A stretch of 64,000 nt of DNA, from positions 175,525,598 through 175,589,597 of the forward strand of contig NC_062217.1 of assembly GCF_902686445.1 (NCBI RefSeq), given 5' to 3'. This document shows positions 1 through 12,799 of this stretch, in pieces. Positions within the stretch are counted from its first letter, which is position 1. Each line of letters begins with the position of its first letter. The position numbers and the translations under genes were made by a program. A model generated the notes under the pieces. It saw only the letters and a list, made by a program, of their open reading frames with translations. It did not search any database and was not told the origin of the DNA. Source of the stretch: Sciurus carolinensis. Its lineage: Eukaryota > Chordata > Mammalia > Rodentia > Sciuridae.

Positions 1-1270
1 CCCCACAGTTTCCTGCTCCACGTCAGCTCCTGGCCAAGCGAGGGCACACATCACCAGGACCAGTTCTGCCAGCACCTGGGGAGGGGAGGGGACAGGCACC
101 ACCCAAGCCCCAGCACCTCCGGCACTGGCTCTCCCGCCACACAGGCCCCTCAGGAAGCCATGGCCACTGCCACACATGCTGTGATGGAGGACACATAGTG
201 TCCTCTGCTCCTGCTTGGGGGACAGTGTCACTCAAGGGGACAGCTCTGCTACCACAGCCACCCCAACCACAGCACCATCAGAAACCAGCCAGGCCCACAC
301 CACTGCTTTCCGAGGACACCTGGGGATGAGGCCCCACCTGTGTCTGTGCATGTGAACCAGCAGCAGCCATGTGGCACCATTTAATCCAGGGCACTCCACT
401 CCCATGGGTGCTGATGTCACCCAACGCCAGCAGGTGAGACCTCCAGAGAAATAGTTTTCTCCCTCCAAATGCTGTTGGGCAGGATGGTCAGCAATCGTGT
501 TTTTTCTTGAAAGAGATAAAATATACATATCCACAGCTTTATTCTGACTCTGACTTCATGGATGACCTTAAACTACTTAGACCCAGTCTTGGGAAAGCAC
601 TCACGGCACCATGCTTGCTGACACTGCCTCAGAGCAGCGGGGAGGCCCCAGGCCTGAGCTGCTGCCGCCAAGGAGGAGCACCAGGGCACAAGGCCAGGGT
701 CCCCGTCACCCTCCCTCACCCCACTCCATGTCACCCTCTCCTCCAACAGCAGTCTGACGCTTTAGGGGACCCACTAGCAGGAACACGGCTCCTAAGAGCC
801 AGTCTGGTGTCCAGATCACAGAAATGTCCAGAAGGATCATGGGGCAGGACCCAAGTCCAGAGCTATTGCTTGCCACGATCTCGGGGGAGCAAGCCGGAGC
901 ACGAGCCAGCCGAGGACAGAGTTGCTGCAGCAGCCTCCCGGCCCCACCTGCTTGCTGGCCAGTGCTCTTCCTTCTCCCTGAGGTTCTGAGTCAGCTCCAG
1001 CCACAGGCAGCCAGAGTGAACAAGGAGCTCCTGCAAACCCATAGAAAATGGCAAGAAATCAAGAATAAGCAAGCTTGGTCGGGTGTGTCACTGGAGGATT
1101 TACAAAAGGCCAGAAGCACTCGGGAAGTTGAGGAGTAACATCATCTCCAAGAAAAGCCGACTGGAACCAACAGGACAGCTCTGACACCAACAGCGTGGCC
1201 AACACAGCAAGACCCACCACACAAGCGTCGGCTGGAACCCACAGGCTGAGGTGGGAGCGTGACAGGGCAC
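1..1270. other. STK32C intron 1, no recognised element
   Basis: Mixed-composition sequence with only short, unsupported open frames. I see no splice-bounded exon and no clear repeat, apart from possible L1 homology beginning near 1,060. Confidence 0.5.
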
Positions 1271-1279
1271 AGGCACTGT

Positions 1280-1880
1280 GCAAGCCCCCAGTAATTTCTT
1301 AGGAAGTTAAACCACTTGCCGTGCAAGCGGATCCCATTCCTAGGTGCTTGCCCAAGAGAAATGAGACACATCCACGCAGGAATTCAACCTGAGTCGCAGC
1401 AGCCCAGAGCTGGAAGCCACCCCAGCGTCCATCAGGAGGACGGTGAAGAGGAAATCCTGCTCTGTGACATTCATGCAATAGAATAATACCTGGTAATTTT
1501 TTAAAGGAAAAATTGACATGTAATAACATGGACGGATCTCAAAAATATGTTAAAAGAAAGAAGTCAGATTTGAAGAGTACCTATGGTACAATTCCATCCA
1601 TTTGAGTTCGGAAACAGCAATCTCAGTGCCAGATGAGGAAGTACTCAGGGCAGAGCACAAAGGGACTCTGCAAACAGCAGCAAAGGTCTGCACCCAGGGG
1701 TTGTGGTTCCAGAGCAGAGCACACTTCCCAAAGCTCACCAACCTCCCTCTGCCGACAGGCCCTGGGTCATGATCATAAGGAGGTGAAAATGCCAAATGTG
1801 CAGAATAACAGGGACACTAAGCAGAGGGCAGTTTTGGGAACTATCTGCACTGTGGGAAGTGGACTATGCCACTGATTGAC
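1280..1880 (+). repeat. Old L1 (LINE-1) fragment, ORF2 end / 3' UTR
   Basis: The order of landmarks matches the C-terminal end of L1 ORF2: a rotted form of the cassette 'cctaggtgcttgcccaagagaaatga', then 'gccaccccagcgtccatcagg', 'caatagaataatacc', 'acatggacggatctcaaaaa' and 'aaagaagtcagattt'. It is heavily mutated, so an old mammalian L1M-type insertion. It lies in sense to the plus strand. Confidence 0.65.
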
Positions 1881-2584
1881 AACAGGAAACAGGCTCATGG
1901 AGGTCCAGGGACCTCCCAGAGTCACAGCCAACACACAGTGCCAAGCAGGTCCAGATTCAGGTTCTGGGATGACCGTCTGAGCCCAGATGGGTGAGGTGAG
2001 CCAGACAGGATAGGCAGAGCAGGGTGCAGAGGGACGTGCTGCAGAGGGGTCCAGTCAGCTGGCTGGGTTGTGGTGAGGCCTTGCAGGGACCAGGGCACTG
2101 GAGGTACATGCAGCAAGAGGAGCTCAGGGAGCCACAGCAGGCTGGGAGGGCAGACCAGTGGGATCCTGAGCAGCCTGGAGTGACAAGGGAGGCTGGGGAG
2201 GGATTGTGGGCCCAGGGCCAGCAAGGAGTCACAGCTCCATCTCCACCTCTCCCATGGGGCACTGGGCACTCGGGCCATCCCTGTGTGGGTAGCTGTGTAC
2301 CCAACCCAAAGCCAGGTCAGTGGGCACAGTGGCCTGTGCAGCCCTCTAGCCCATCCCAGCTCGCCAGACCCTAAGTCCCCACACAGCTCCTCTGCCTATG
2401 ACACACACTCCCTGGGCTCAGTGGGGCAGAGCAGACCAGCTGCACCAGGGACCAGGCTCCTGTTAGAAACAGGGTGTCCACTGTAGGGCACTGCCCTTTT
2501 CCCTCAAAATCTGGTCATAATAGGAGAAGTTAGTGCAGCACAGAGTTCATTCTGACTCTAGAAGTCTCTGGTGCACCTAGACCA

Positions 2585-3848
2585 CACCTGTGTGCATGTG
2601 CACATGCATTCATGTGTGTGTGTGTGCATGTGCGTACCTATGGATGCAACTCTGTGCATGTATAAGTATGCATGTACCTGTGGGTGCAGCTCTGTGTATG
2701 TGTATGCACGTGCCCCTGGATGCAGCTCTGTGTGCGTATGCATGAGCCCATGGGTGCATCTCTGTGAGTGTGTATGCACGTGCCCGTGGGTGCAGCTCTG
2801 TGTGCATATGCATGTGCCCGTGGGTGCATTTGTGTGTGTGTGTGTATGCATGTGCTCGTGGGTGCATCTGTGTGTGTGTATGTATGCATGAGCCTGTGGG
2901 TGCAGCTCTGTATGTGTGTATGCATGAGCCCGTGGGTATAGCTCTGTGTGTGTGTATGCATGTGTTCGTGGGTGCAGCTCTGTGTGTGTATGCATGTGCT
3001 TGTGGGTACAACTCTGTGTGTGTATGCATTCGTGTGTGTATGTGCGTGCATGTACCTATGGGAGTGGCTCTGTGCACGTATAAGTATGCATGTACCCATG
3101 AGTGCAGCTGTGTGCATGTATAAGTATGCATGTGCCCATGGGTGCAGCTTTGTGTGTGTGTATGCATGTGCCCATGGGTGCAGCTCTGTGTGCATGCATT
3201 CATGTGTGTGTGTGTGTGCATGCATGTACCTATGGATGCAGCCCTGGGCAAGTATAAGTATGCATGTGCCCATGGGTGCAGCTCTGTGTGTGTGTATGCA
3301 TGTGCCCATGGGTGCAGCTCTGTGTGTGTGTATGCATGTGCCCATGGGTGCAGCTCTGTGCACATGCATTCATGTGTGTGTGTGCATGCATGTACCTATG
3401 GATGCAGCCCTGTGCAAGTGTAAGTATTCATGTGTCCTGGGTACAGTTCTGTGTGTGTGTATGCATGTGCCCATGGGTGCAGCTCTTTGTGTGTGTGTAT
3501 GCGTGTGTCCTGGGTACAGCTCTGTGTGTGTGTGTATACATGTGTCCTGGGTGAAGCTGTGTGTGTGTGTGTATGCATGTGCCCTTGGGTGCAGCTCTGT
3601 GTGTGTGTATGCGTGTGTCCTGGTTGCAGCTCTGTGTGTGTGTAGTATGCATGTGCCCTTGGGTGCAGCTCTGTGTGTGTGTGTATGCATGTGCCCTTGG
3701 GTGCAGTTCTCTGTGTGTGTATACATGTGTCCTGGGTGAAGCTGTGTGTGTGTGTGTATGCATGTGCCCTTGGGTGCAGCTCTGTGTGTGTATGCGTGTG
3801 TCCTGGGTGCAGCTCTGTGTGTGTGTATGCATGTGCCCATGTATGCAG

Positions 3849-3887
<39 letters not shown>

Positions 3888-4425
3888 CATGTGACCTTGG
3901 GTGCAGCTCTCTGTGTGTGTATGCATGTGCCCATGAATGCAGCTCTGTGTGTGTGTATGCATGTGCCCTTGGGTGCAACTGTGTGTGTGTGTATGCATGT
4001 GCCCATGGATGCAGCTGTGTGTGTGTGTGTGTATGCATGTGTCCTGGTTGCAGCTCTGTGTGTGTGTATGTGTGTGTCCTGGGTGCAGCTGTGTGTGTGT
4101 GTGTATGCATGTGCCCTTGGGTGCAGCTCTGTGTATGTGTATGCATGTGTCCTGGGTGCAGCTCTGTGTGTGTGTGTATACATGTGTCCTGGGTGCAGCT
4201 CTGTATGTTGTGTATGCATGTGCCCATGGGTGCAGCTGTGTGTGTGTGTATGCATGTGCCCGTGGGTGCAGCTGTGTGTGTGCTCATGCATGTGTACACA
4301 TATAGGCCCTGGTCTGTGCATGTGTGTCCATGTGGTTCATGTGCCTGTGTTTGTGTGTATTTGTGTATGTCTGCATGCATGCAGTGGTGTATGTGTGTGC
4401 ATGTGTGCACATGCACGGGTGGGGC
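2585..4425. repeat. TG-rich VNTR, about 36-bp unit, about 1.8 kb
   Basis: Tandem units combine a (TG)n run, the palindrome ATGCAT, GTGCCC[A/T]TGGG and TGCAGCTC. The basic unit is 36 bp, with length variation mostly in the TG run; about 50 units fit. The longest perfect run is 35 nt of alternating T and G at 3,850-3,884. Most variants are single substitutions (CCCATGGG, CCCTTGGG, TCCTGGG). The array lies in STK32C intron 1 and reads as CA-rich in that transcript. Open frames of 250-350 codons on both strands are side effects of a unit divisible by three. Confidence 0.93.
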
Positions 4426-4429
4426 ACGG

Positions 4430-7400
4430 AGGTCCTACACAAGGTCCTCTCTGAGTGGGTCTATCATGTGTCTAGCTTCAGTTGACAGATACATCCTGCC
4501 AGAGCCTGGAAACTGCCTGAGCTCTGAGTGTGGGATGCAGCCTGAGATTCTGCTGGAAGAGCCAGATCTTCCCTGGAGATCTCAGGATTCTGCCAGCCCT
4601 GTGAGCTGCTGAGGGAGCACCTGGGGACAGCGGGTGGAGCACGTGGCCTCACAGTCACTTATCACCATCACTGCCTCTCAGAGTTGCCACTCCTCCTGGG
4701 CTGGCTGCTGGGCCTCAGCTGGCTGGTGGACCAATGTATCTGCAAAGGCCTGGAGCCTGCTCACCCAGCTGGCAGGCAGTGTGCAGGCCTGCCCCGCAGG
4801 TTGGCTCCCTAGGACCCAACTGCCCCTGCAGCAACCCACATAGAGCACTCTGAACTTCACCCTGCCTTGCAGAAGTGGGGTGGTCCTGGGTCCCCTTCAG
4901 GCCAGGCCCTCCCCTGTGCCTGCAGGAGTGTGGATGGGGTTGAGATGGAGCAGCTTTCCCAGCCCTGGGAGGTCACTGCTGGGAGCCGTCCAGTGAGAGT
5001 CATGGGCCTGCCGCAGCCACAGCAGCAGCCTCTCCCCCAGGCCTGCTGCTCCCTGAGCCAGGCCCCTCGCCAAGGGCACTGAAACCCAGACCTGCACCCA
5101 TTCTTCACTCCCTGCCAGCCCTGAGCTTGCCCTGTTCATAGCCTCCTGGCAACCATGCAGGGGTTTGCAAGCTGGTCCCTCAGCAGGCCCCATCAAGGCA
5201 GCACTGACTGAGGGTACCCGTGGGCCTGGGTGCCCACACAGGCAGCCTGTGTGGCTCAACGACACCCAGGCTCTCATCCCTGATGTCTGTGAACTTGTCT
5301 CCTTACACAGCAAAGGGGCTTTGCAGAGGTGACCCGCGAAGGGTCCTGAGAAGGGAACTGATCCTGGGCTGCCCAGGTGGCCCCACTGTGGCCACAGCGT
5401 CCTTGTAAGAGGGAGGCAGAGGGAGGCCTGGGAGGCAGAGGGAGGCCTGAAAGGCCTCCGTGCTAATGCTATGCCAGGGTGCTGCTTTGAGGAGGGAGCA
5501 AGAGGCCAGAAGCCACGGACTGCTAGGAACGCAGCCTCCAGCAGCTGGAGGAGGTGAGGAGGGCAACTCTCTGGGGAGGGGAGTGCAGCCTGCCCACGTC
5601 GACCTCAGCCCACTAACAGCTGAGTCCCAACAGGCTGAGACGAGGGCACACAGGGCCTTAGTCAAACGCCAATCTTCCCCAAATGGGGACAAACAGAAGC
5701 AACACTTCATTGTTAAGGGAAAGCTATTTTAAATTCCATCCCACAGTAAGTGAATGGTTCATTTCAGACTTCTTCTCTGCAAAGAAATTTCCATGTGCTT
5801 TGATGGAAAGTCGATACTTAAAGATTAACAAGCCACAGGGCTGTTCCTTCTGCAAGAAAGGCATGTCACCAAAGCCCTCCAGCAGGCTGTGGAGGCCACA
5901 CCATGGGACTGACACAGACCCCAGGACTGGGCTGCTGTGGGGTTGGCCACAGAGCCTGCCCCTGCCCCCGTCCAGGGTGTTCAGGCTGCCCCCGTCCCTC
6001 AAGCTCTGACTGCCTGCAGATTAAGCCTGGCCAAGTACACACTAAAGCACTGGAGGGCAAACACCATGTCCAGTGGCTACTCAGCAGATGGGGCACCTCC
6101 ATCTCAAGGTCACCTGCAGCTCAGGGTCAGCGAAGGCCAGCTGAGGCCAGGTCACTCCCAGGAGTCCTTCAGAGATCCTCTATCATCCTTTCTCCCAGCT
6201 TCAGCGAGGGCAGTCACATCAGAGGCCATGACAGGGACCCAGAGAACACAGCTCCCACATCACCAGCCTCCGAGGACCAGCCACCATGCACAGCCACAGC
6301 GCATACCTGGGGGTGTCCCCAGGACTAGGGGCAAACCACCACTCCTTTCTCTAAGTGCTGGAGGGCAGGGGGTACTGTCCCTGGTGCACCAGCTCCCTGC
6401 CAGGCTCCAGCCCAAACTTCTCTGGCTTCCACCTGGACAAGCAGGCCTAATATCCAAACGCCCACCCCACCCACACCCACCTCCTCCACAGTCCCGTGGG
6501 GCTGCAGGTGGGGCAGGCTGGAGAGCTCCTAGAAAGGTCCCCGGGGAGACAGGCTTGGCAGGTGGGAAGGCAAAGGAGCCTGGGGCCAGGGGACAAATCA
6601 CTGTCTGCCCACTGAGGGAGGCAGGCCTGGCCTGGACAAGACTGGACCTGGTGCCAAGAACAAACAATGACAATTAGGTCCCCTTGAGCAATGGGAGAGC
6701 CTGTGCGTCCCTACAGTCTTACTCCACAATCACGCTGGGGTCGCACCCCCTCTTTCTGACTCAGCTTCTGCAGACATGTTTCCTCTGACCCTGCAATTCC
6801 ACAGCGGGACTGCACCGTGGGGTGTGCAGGCCACTGCCCTACACAGCCGAGAGCTGGCAGTCAAGTCTTTAGCTGGGGTGCACAGGGCCCTGGGCCACCG
6901 GCTGCCACGCCGGCTTCTCTCGGGCTCTGTCAGTGTTCCTTCCCACAGACCCCGACATTAGTGAAGCACCGGCTGGGCCAGGGCTCCTGGCAGCTCCATG
7001 CTGCCCTCACCCCCCACCTCCAGGGAGCCCAGATGCTCCGCCCCTCACGCGAAGCAGTGGTTCCTGGAAGATCCAGCAGCCCAGAGAGCCCCTGCCCACC
7101 CAGCAGCCTGTGGCCTCGCACGGGAAGGTGGTAAAGGCCAGGGCCTGGGAGGACAGGAAGCCAGGATGGCTGGCACTAAGCTCCCTCCCCTCCCAAGGTT
7201 GTGCTCCCGGGACCTTCAAACACCACGTCCTTGAGGATCAATTTGTGGTCACCAATCTCCAGTCCACAGGTGGACGACATAAAATGCAGGAGGAGAATTT
7301 TTCAAGGAAAGATACAAAAAGGTGCTAAGAGGAGTCTTGAGATACCAAAGGACCGAGTGGCCTGGGACTGGCCCGTGTCAGAGGCACAGCCCCACAGCCT

Positions 7401-10400
7401 CAGGTCATCCCGCAAACCCGTGGTGCCACGGCTCAGACGTAGGCCAGGACTATCCCCTGAGCCGGTGAAGAGTCCTGTGAGTCTCCAAGAACGCTGAGAA
7501 GAGTGCCGGCCAGACGCACTTCAAGTGTTTGTATCCGACAAACAGCTTAACGCACAACATACCTCCAATCCTGAGGCTCCCACCCTCCCAGGCTGGTCCA
7601 CTCAGCCTGAGGGCCTGGGTAAATGCAGGGCTGGCTATCCCCAAGCCTCAGGCCACCACACTCAGGCTCCAGAGGAACAGTCCTGGCCAGCCTCCCACCA
7701 CCCATTCCTGCCCCAGCTCCAGAGACGGGTCCTCACCATGAAAGGGGAGATGCCCGTTTTCAGCCAGCTGAACTGAATCAAGGCAAGCCACTATTTCTAG
7801 ACAGAGCCTGAGACTTCTGTTCCCTTTGTTGTTTCCAAAAACAAGAGTCACAAACTAAGCAGCCCTAGGATTTGCTCAGGTTCCTGCCTTCCAGTGTGAG
7901 TCTTGGCCAGGATACAAAGCCATGTGAACAGGCGAGGGCAGCCAGGCCCCCAAGGCCCTCCCAGAAGGACACTGAGAGGGGCCAGGGCTGATGCCAGCAG
8001 TGAGAACCTCCATGCTGGCTCCAGCACCCCACCCCCAGTGCCCTGGGCAGGAGGGGGCCAGGCTGGGGATGGGCATCCCAGGGCTCAGAGCCTCCAGGAG
8101 CAACACAGGGTTCTCTCTCCAGTCCTCCTGAGTTTCCTTCTGGGACTGACCTTGGACGCGTAGGGCACCTGGCTGTCCCAGCCTCAGCATTATGACCCGA
8201 GGCCTCCACCAGGGCCTCCACCAGGCAGCACTGCCTGAGTCACGTCCAAGCCTGGTCCACAGGCCAGGCCCCTGGCTGGGGGGACTTGACTTGGCTCAGC
8301 CCAAGTTGGCCACATACCTTCCCCAACCCCTGCCTCCAGCTGTAGGCAGCTGGCTTCTTACCCAGGGCCCTAGCGTGCCCCTCTCTAATTCCTAACAGGC
8401 CCCTCAGTCAGTGACAGCTGTGCTCTGGCCATTCTGGGATGAGGGCCTCTCCCCCCCCAAAAAAAAACAGTGGACATCCACATGTCCACCTGTAGAGGCA
8501 GAAGCTGTGGCTACAAAGCAGAGCTTCTTGGTCCTCCTTGGTTCCCTCTAGGGTGAGGTGGGTTTAGGGAGAACCCCACACAAAAGGTCCCTGGAACCCC
8601 TCTCCCACCACCCCTCCTGCAGACCCCTTCTCATCTGTCTTCTGAGAAGGCTCCACGTGGAAGTAGCCTGCAGCAGAGCTGGGATAGGCAGATCACCAGC
8701 ACTACAGGGTCAGATAGCTCTGGCCCTCGGGGTTTGGCCCGAGATGCAGAGGCACCCACATCGGCTGGAAGCTGCCGAGTCCTGGGAGGACACAAACCCT
8801 GGCACAGCAAGGACCCATGTGCACACGGGACCCGCAGAGCCCTGAAAACAGAGGTGCCAGCAATTCTGCAGCCAGAGGGGCCTTTCCTGGTGGGAGCAAA
8901 CCTGAGGCCACAAAGGCAAAGACTCGTGTCGGATGGACAGGCCGGATCACGTGGGACGTCTGGGTAGAGAGAAGGTAGAACCTTTAGAATCCACGTCCAC
9001 CAACAGGCACTGCCACGTCGTCAGGTGGCTTCCGTGGCGCCTGCTCTTTGACTTCCCAGCCTCCATGGTAAGGCAGACAAGCCTCATTCTTCACAAATCA
9101 AAAGAAGACAGACGAGCCGGGAAAGGCATCACGGTGACGATGGCGAAGCAGGGGCGAGTCTCCCCAGGTCACAGTGACCTGTGCACATCAGGGAGGAAGC
9201 CACGGGGTCTCCCAGGGAAGCTGCTGGTCAGACACCAGGCTGCACCCGGCTTCTTCCCACACAAAGCTGGCCAGGGTGTCTGCAGCTCCGCATCAGGTGT
9301 GAACAGCCCCTTCCAGAGCACCTGCGGCCCCTCAGCCTGGGCTCAGGGGCCAGGAGGCACCCTGGACACCGGCAGGAGAAACACCAATTTCACAACAGAG
9401 TTGAGGATGGCGTGTGCTCTTCCCACAGTGGCCACCTCAGTCCAGTCACAGGCCCTGCGGGCCCAGCAGGATCTGAACACCCCCAGGGACTGCCACCACC
9501 GCCCACGGGAGCCGCCGTGCTGAGAGGACGCCGGTGGGCAGAAGCTCATGGCTGGCCACCTGCCCAGAGGGCAGTGCAGGGGTGGGCTGCCTCTCCAACG
9601 CGGCCTGGGCCAGGGTCTCCAGCTGCCAGCCGTGTCCCCAGCGCTGGCGGTGCGGCACACACTGGTGGGCAAGAGGTGCGAGGTTACGTAACACTGCAGC
9701 CAGGCACTGTGCTGGACCAGGGCCGGGGCTCTGCCCAAACAGCCAGGCGGAACTTCAGAGGCGCCAGTGAGCCAGCAGCACCCTCAAGGGCTTTGCAGAG
9801 CTGCCCACCACCCACGCCCCAGAGAGGAGCCCTCCTGGGCCACGTGCCGTCACAGAGCCAGAGCACCACGCTGTCCCCCTGCCCAGGCACTAAGCATGGC
9901 TGGCTCTCGGCACAAGCCTGTGAGACTGCTCCTTGGCGGCTTCCTGCAAGCAGCCAAAGCCAGTGAGGGTGGCACAGGGGCACTGGGCACCCAGTCAGCA
10001 CCGTGCCTGTCCTCATGTTAACCCATCAGGCTAACATATTCAATGGCCTGATGGCTGGGCCTTCGGCAGGGCACTAATGAGCTAAACAGCACGTCCAAGG
10101 CCCCCCTGCAGTTTAAATGCAGTGTCAACTCTGTGCTCCAAAGGCACCACAAAGACCACTCTGATCACTCGGCTGCTCTGGGAGACCAACCGCCATCAGT
10201 TACATGTCTTAGCCACCACCGCCACATGCGTCTCTGCTGCACCCTATTCATCATTAGAGGGAGGGAGGCAGGGAGGGGAGCCTGGCCTCTGGGAAGGGAC
10301 TGCCCAGTCTTCACCACTTGCTACCTGCAAACCACAGTAGAAGCAGAGCTGGGTAGGTCGGGGAAGGACAGCCCTTCCCACGAGCTACAAGAGCCAGGAC

Positions 10401-11715
10401 GATCCTGCAGGCATTCCACACCCGAGTGTCTTCTGCAGAGCTGGAGGCGGGGGTGGGGCACAGGGGCTGTCACGGAGATGACCCCAGATCACACGGCGGG
10501 GAGCTACATGCCATCTGGCTCCCTGTAACCAGCTGCTGCCTCCCCACTGCCCCCAGAGCCTGGCTGTGGCTCCCACTTCTCCCTGATCTCAAGCGGGGAG
10601 CCACTCCCACCCTGCACAGGAGGCCTCCCCAAGCCCAGAAGGCCTGGCCAGGCCCCAGTCCCACCACATCCAGAGTCCAGGGGTCAGAGAAAAGAAGAGG
10701 TGCTGCCCCTCCTCCAACTGACTCAGAGGTAATGGAGCTGCAAAGACAGATGCACACCAACAGCACAGAGCCGCACCTGGCCAGGCTCTCCAAATTCCAG
10801 GCTGTGCTGAGGCCTGTAGTATCCCCTGCAGCCTCTGACACCCTGGCCATCTGAAAGCAGCACCCTGGACCACGGGCACACAGTGTTCAAGACCAACGTC
10901 AACTAGACACAGCGGGAAGCCATCCTGCAAGGGTGCCAGACGTCCTGGGGCCTGCAGGGCTGCGGAGGGAGGTCCCAGAAGGCGGCCTTGCAGGTCAGGA
11001 GGTAGAGGCTCAGGGGAGGGAATGCAGGAGGACGAGGGCCTCTGAGCCGCCAGTCAGCCCCAGCAGACCTGGGCACTGTGGGCCCCTGAGCTCCGGGTTC
11101 GCTCCATGACGCGTGGGTATACAGCACTTCCAGAGGGTGGAAGGAGGCATGTCAACACTGCCGCACTACCACACAGACCTCATCAGACACGTGCCAGTGG
11201 TAAAGGGGCACCTCCAGGGCAGAAGACCCATTCATCAAGAGGCAGACCAGGCCCACCTGTGCACACACCCGAGACAGACCCAGATGCATGGCAAAACCTA
11301 CGGAATGAAGCGGGAAACAGGTTCCACAGACAGAACAAAGCAGAACACCAAAGGCTGCTCCCACTGGTTCAGAAAAATCCCTTGCCAAAGCTGAATAGCA
11401 GTGAATGGTAAGAACCCAAACCCTGAGCCCACTACTATGGGAAACAGGCTTCCTTCTCTGAGAAGAGGCAGCCTCAACGAGACCCCTGCCACTGCTTCTG
11501 GTGGCCAAGCCTGCGCTCCCTGAGGTCAGGACCTCTGACCAGCACTGCTCACAAGCCCCAGCCATGGGACAGGGCATGAAGGAAGACCCAAACATACCTA
11601 CACGTGATGGAAGACCACCCAGGGAATCTACAGAGAAGAGGCTGGAGATAAACAGTGAGACCCGCGAGGCTGTAGGACACAAGATCAACACGTGCAAACC
11701 CAGTTTATTTTAGAA
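4430..11715. other. STK32C intron 1, GC-moderate stretch without recognised genes
   Basis: About 7.3 kb without a sciurid SINE, recognisable L1 or LTR, and without an open frame showing protein motifs or exon-like splice boundaries. A small local repeat of GAGGGAGGC units occurs at 5,408-5,458. A C8A9 run lies at 8,451-8,467. Nothing else can be supported. Confidence 0.5.
5408..5458. repeat. Short tandem purine-rich repeat
   Basis: Two near-identical copies of AGGCAGAGGGAGGCCTG in direct repeat, followed by a partial third GGCCT. Confidence 0.6.
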
Positions 11716-11719
11716 CCCA

Positions 11720-12180
11720 AAATATGTACGGGTAAATTGAACAAAATGTGCACAATGCCTGTGCACTGAAAATTATGAAATTAGCGAAGAGAAATAAAAA
11801 TAAAAGACCAGAATAAAATGTTACAGCATGCCATGTAAACCCCAAATTTTAAGAGATCCACTCTCCCTCAGCCGATCTATACTTTCAATATAATCCCAAT
11901 TGACATTTCCTGCAAAGTAATACAAATAATGTCTATTGTTTCTAGAAACTGACAATCTGCAGTGGAATAACTAAGGATCTAGAACAGCCAGAACAATTCA
12001 GAGAAAGAAGGCAGGAGAGAGCTAGCTTTCGAGATGTATGGGCCTACTGTAACTAGCATGGTAGAGCAGGAGTGTAACAGTTGAGAAACAAACACAAAGG
12101 AAAGACATCCAGAAAGAGACCCGCAATTCTAAGCTGGATTTTTAAGTAAAGTGCCAAGGCGATTCAACAGGGAAGGCTGG
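11720..12180 (+). repeat. Old L1 ORF2 fragment
   Basis: AT-rich sequence with decayed L1 ORF2 landmarks in order: 'gtgcactgaaaattatgaaatta', 'tcaatataatcccaattgaca', 'gatctagaacagccagaacaa', 'ggcctactgtaactagcatgg' and 'agaaacaaacac'. It covers the same part of ORF2 as the next L1 fragment, on the other side of the minisatellite, so it is a separate copy. Confidence 0.7.
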
Positions 12181-12285
12181 TTGCTCCAACAGAAGATGCC
12201 ACTTCAAACACATCCATGTCGAAAGAAATAGGGAGAAGGAGGGGAGGGAGCAATGAGGAGGGGGGACATATGGACAGGGTCATAG

Positions 12286-12715
12286 GGAGCACCCTGGAAG
12301 ATGAGGGTCCTGCACCCTGACTGCACACACTGCATAATGGAGTCACAGGGAGCCTTGCTGGGAGGTGAGGGTCCTGCACCCCGACTGCACACACTGCATG
12401 ATGGAGCCACAGGGAGCCCCCTGGGAAGTGAGGGTCCTGCACCCCGACTGCATACACTGCATGATGGAGCCACAGGGAGCCCCCTGGGAGGTGAGGGTCC
12501 TGCACCCCAACTGCACACACTGCATGATGGAGCCACAGGGAGCCTTGCTGGGAGGTGAGGGTCCTGCACCCTGACTGTACACACTGCATGATGGAGCCAC
12601 AGGGAGCCCCCTGGGAGGTGAGGGTCCTGCACCCCGACTGCACACACTGCATGATGGAGCCACAGGGAGCGTCCCTGGGAGGTGAGGGTCCTGCATCCTG
12701 ACTGCACTGCTGGTT
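12286..12715. repeat. Minisatellite, 63/64-bp unit, seven copies
   Basis: The marker GAGGGTCCTGCA recurs at about 12,303, 12,367, 12,430, 12,493, 12,557, 12,620 and 12,684, giving spacings of 63-64 bp. Each unit carries GGGAGCC, CTGGGAGGTGAGGG, CTGCACACACTGCATGATGG and AGCCACA. Copies differ by a few bases, mainly CCCCCTGGG versus CTTGCTGGG. The minus-strand open frames of 117-171 codons across it are an artefact of the mostly 63-bp (21-codon) period. Confidence 0.95.
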
Positions 12716-12799
12716 GCACTACTGTGCAGCCATGTCAGAACCCAGGAATCACAGTCTCAGAATTGGTGCCTTTTTAATGTAGATTATACTTTTTAAAAG

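Noticed and set aside
2610..4612. Repetitive 'proteins' (His/Thr-rich or Cys/Val-rich) over the TG array
   Set aside because: Open in several frames on both strands because the unit is 36 bp; no start context, promoter or splice structure.
12164..12719. Three overlapping minus-strand repeat open frames of 117-171 codons
   Set aside because: Artefact of the mostly 63-bp minisatellite period.
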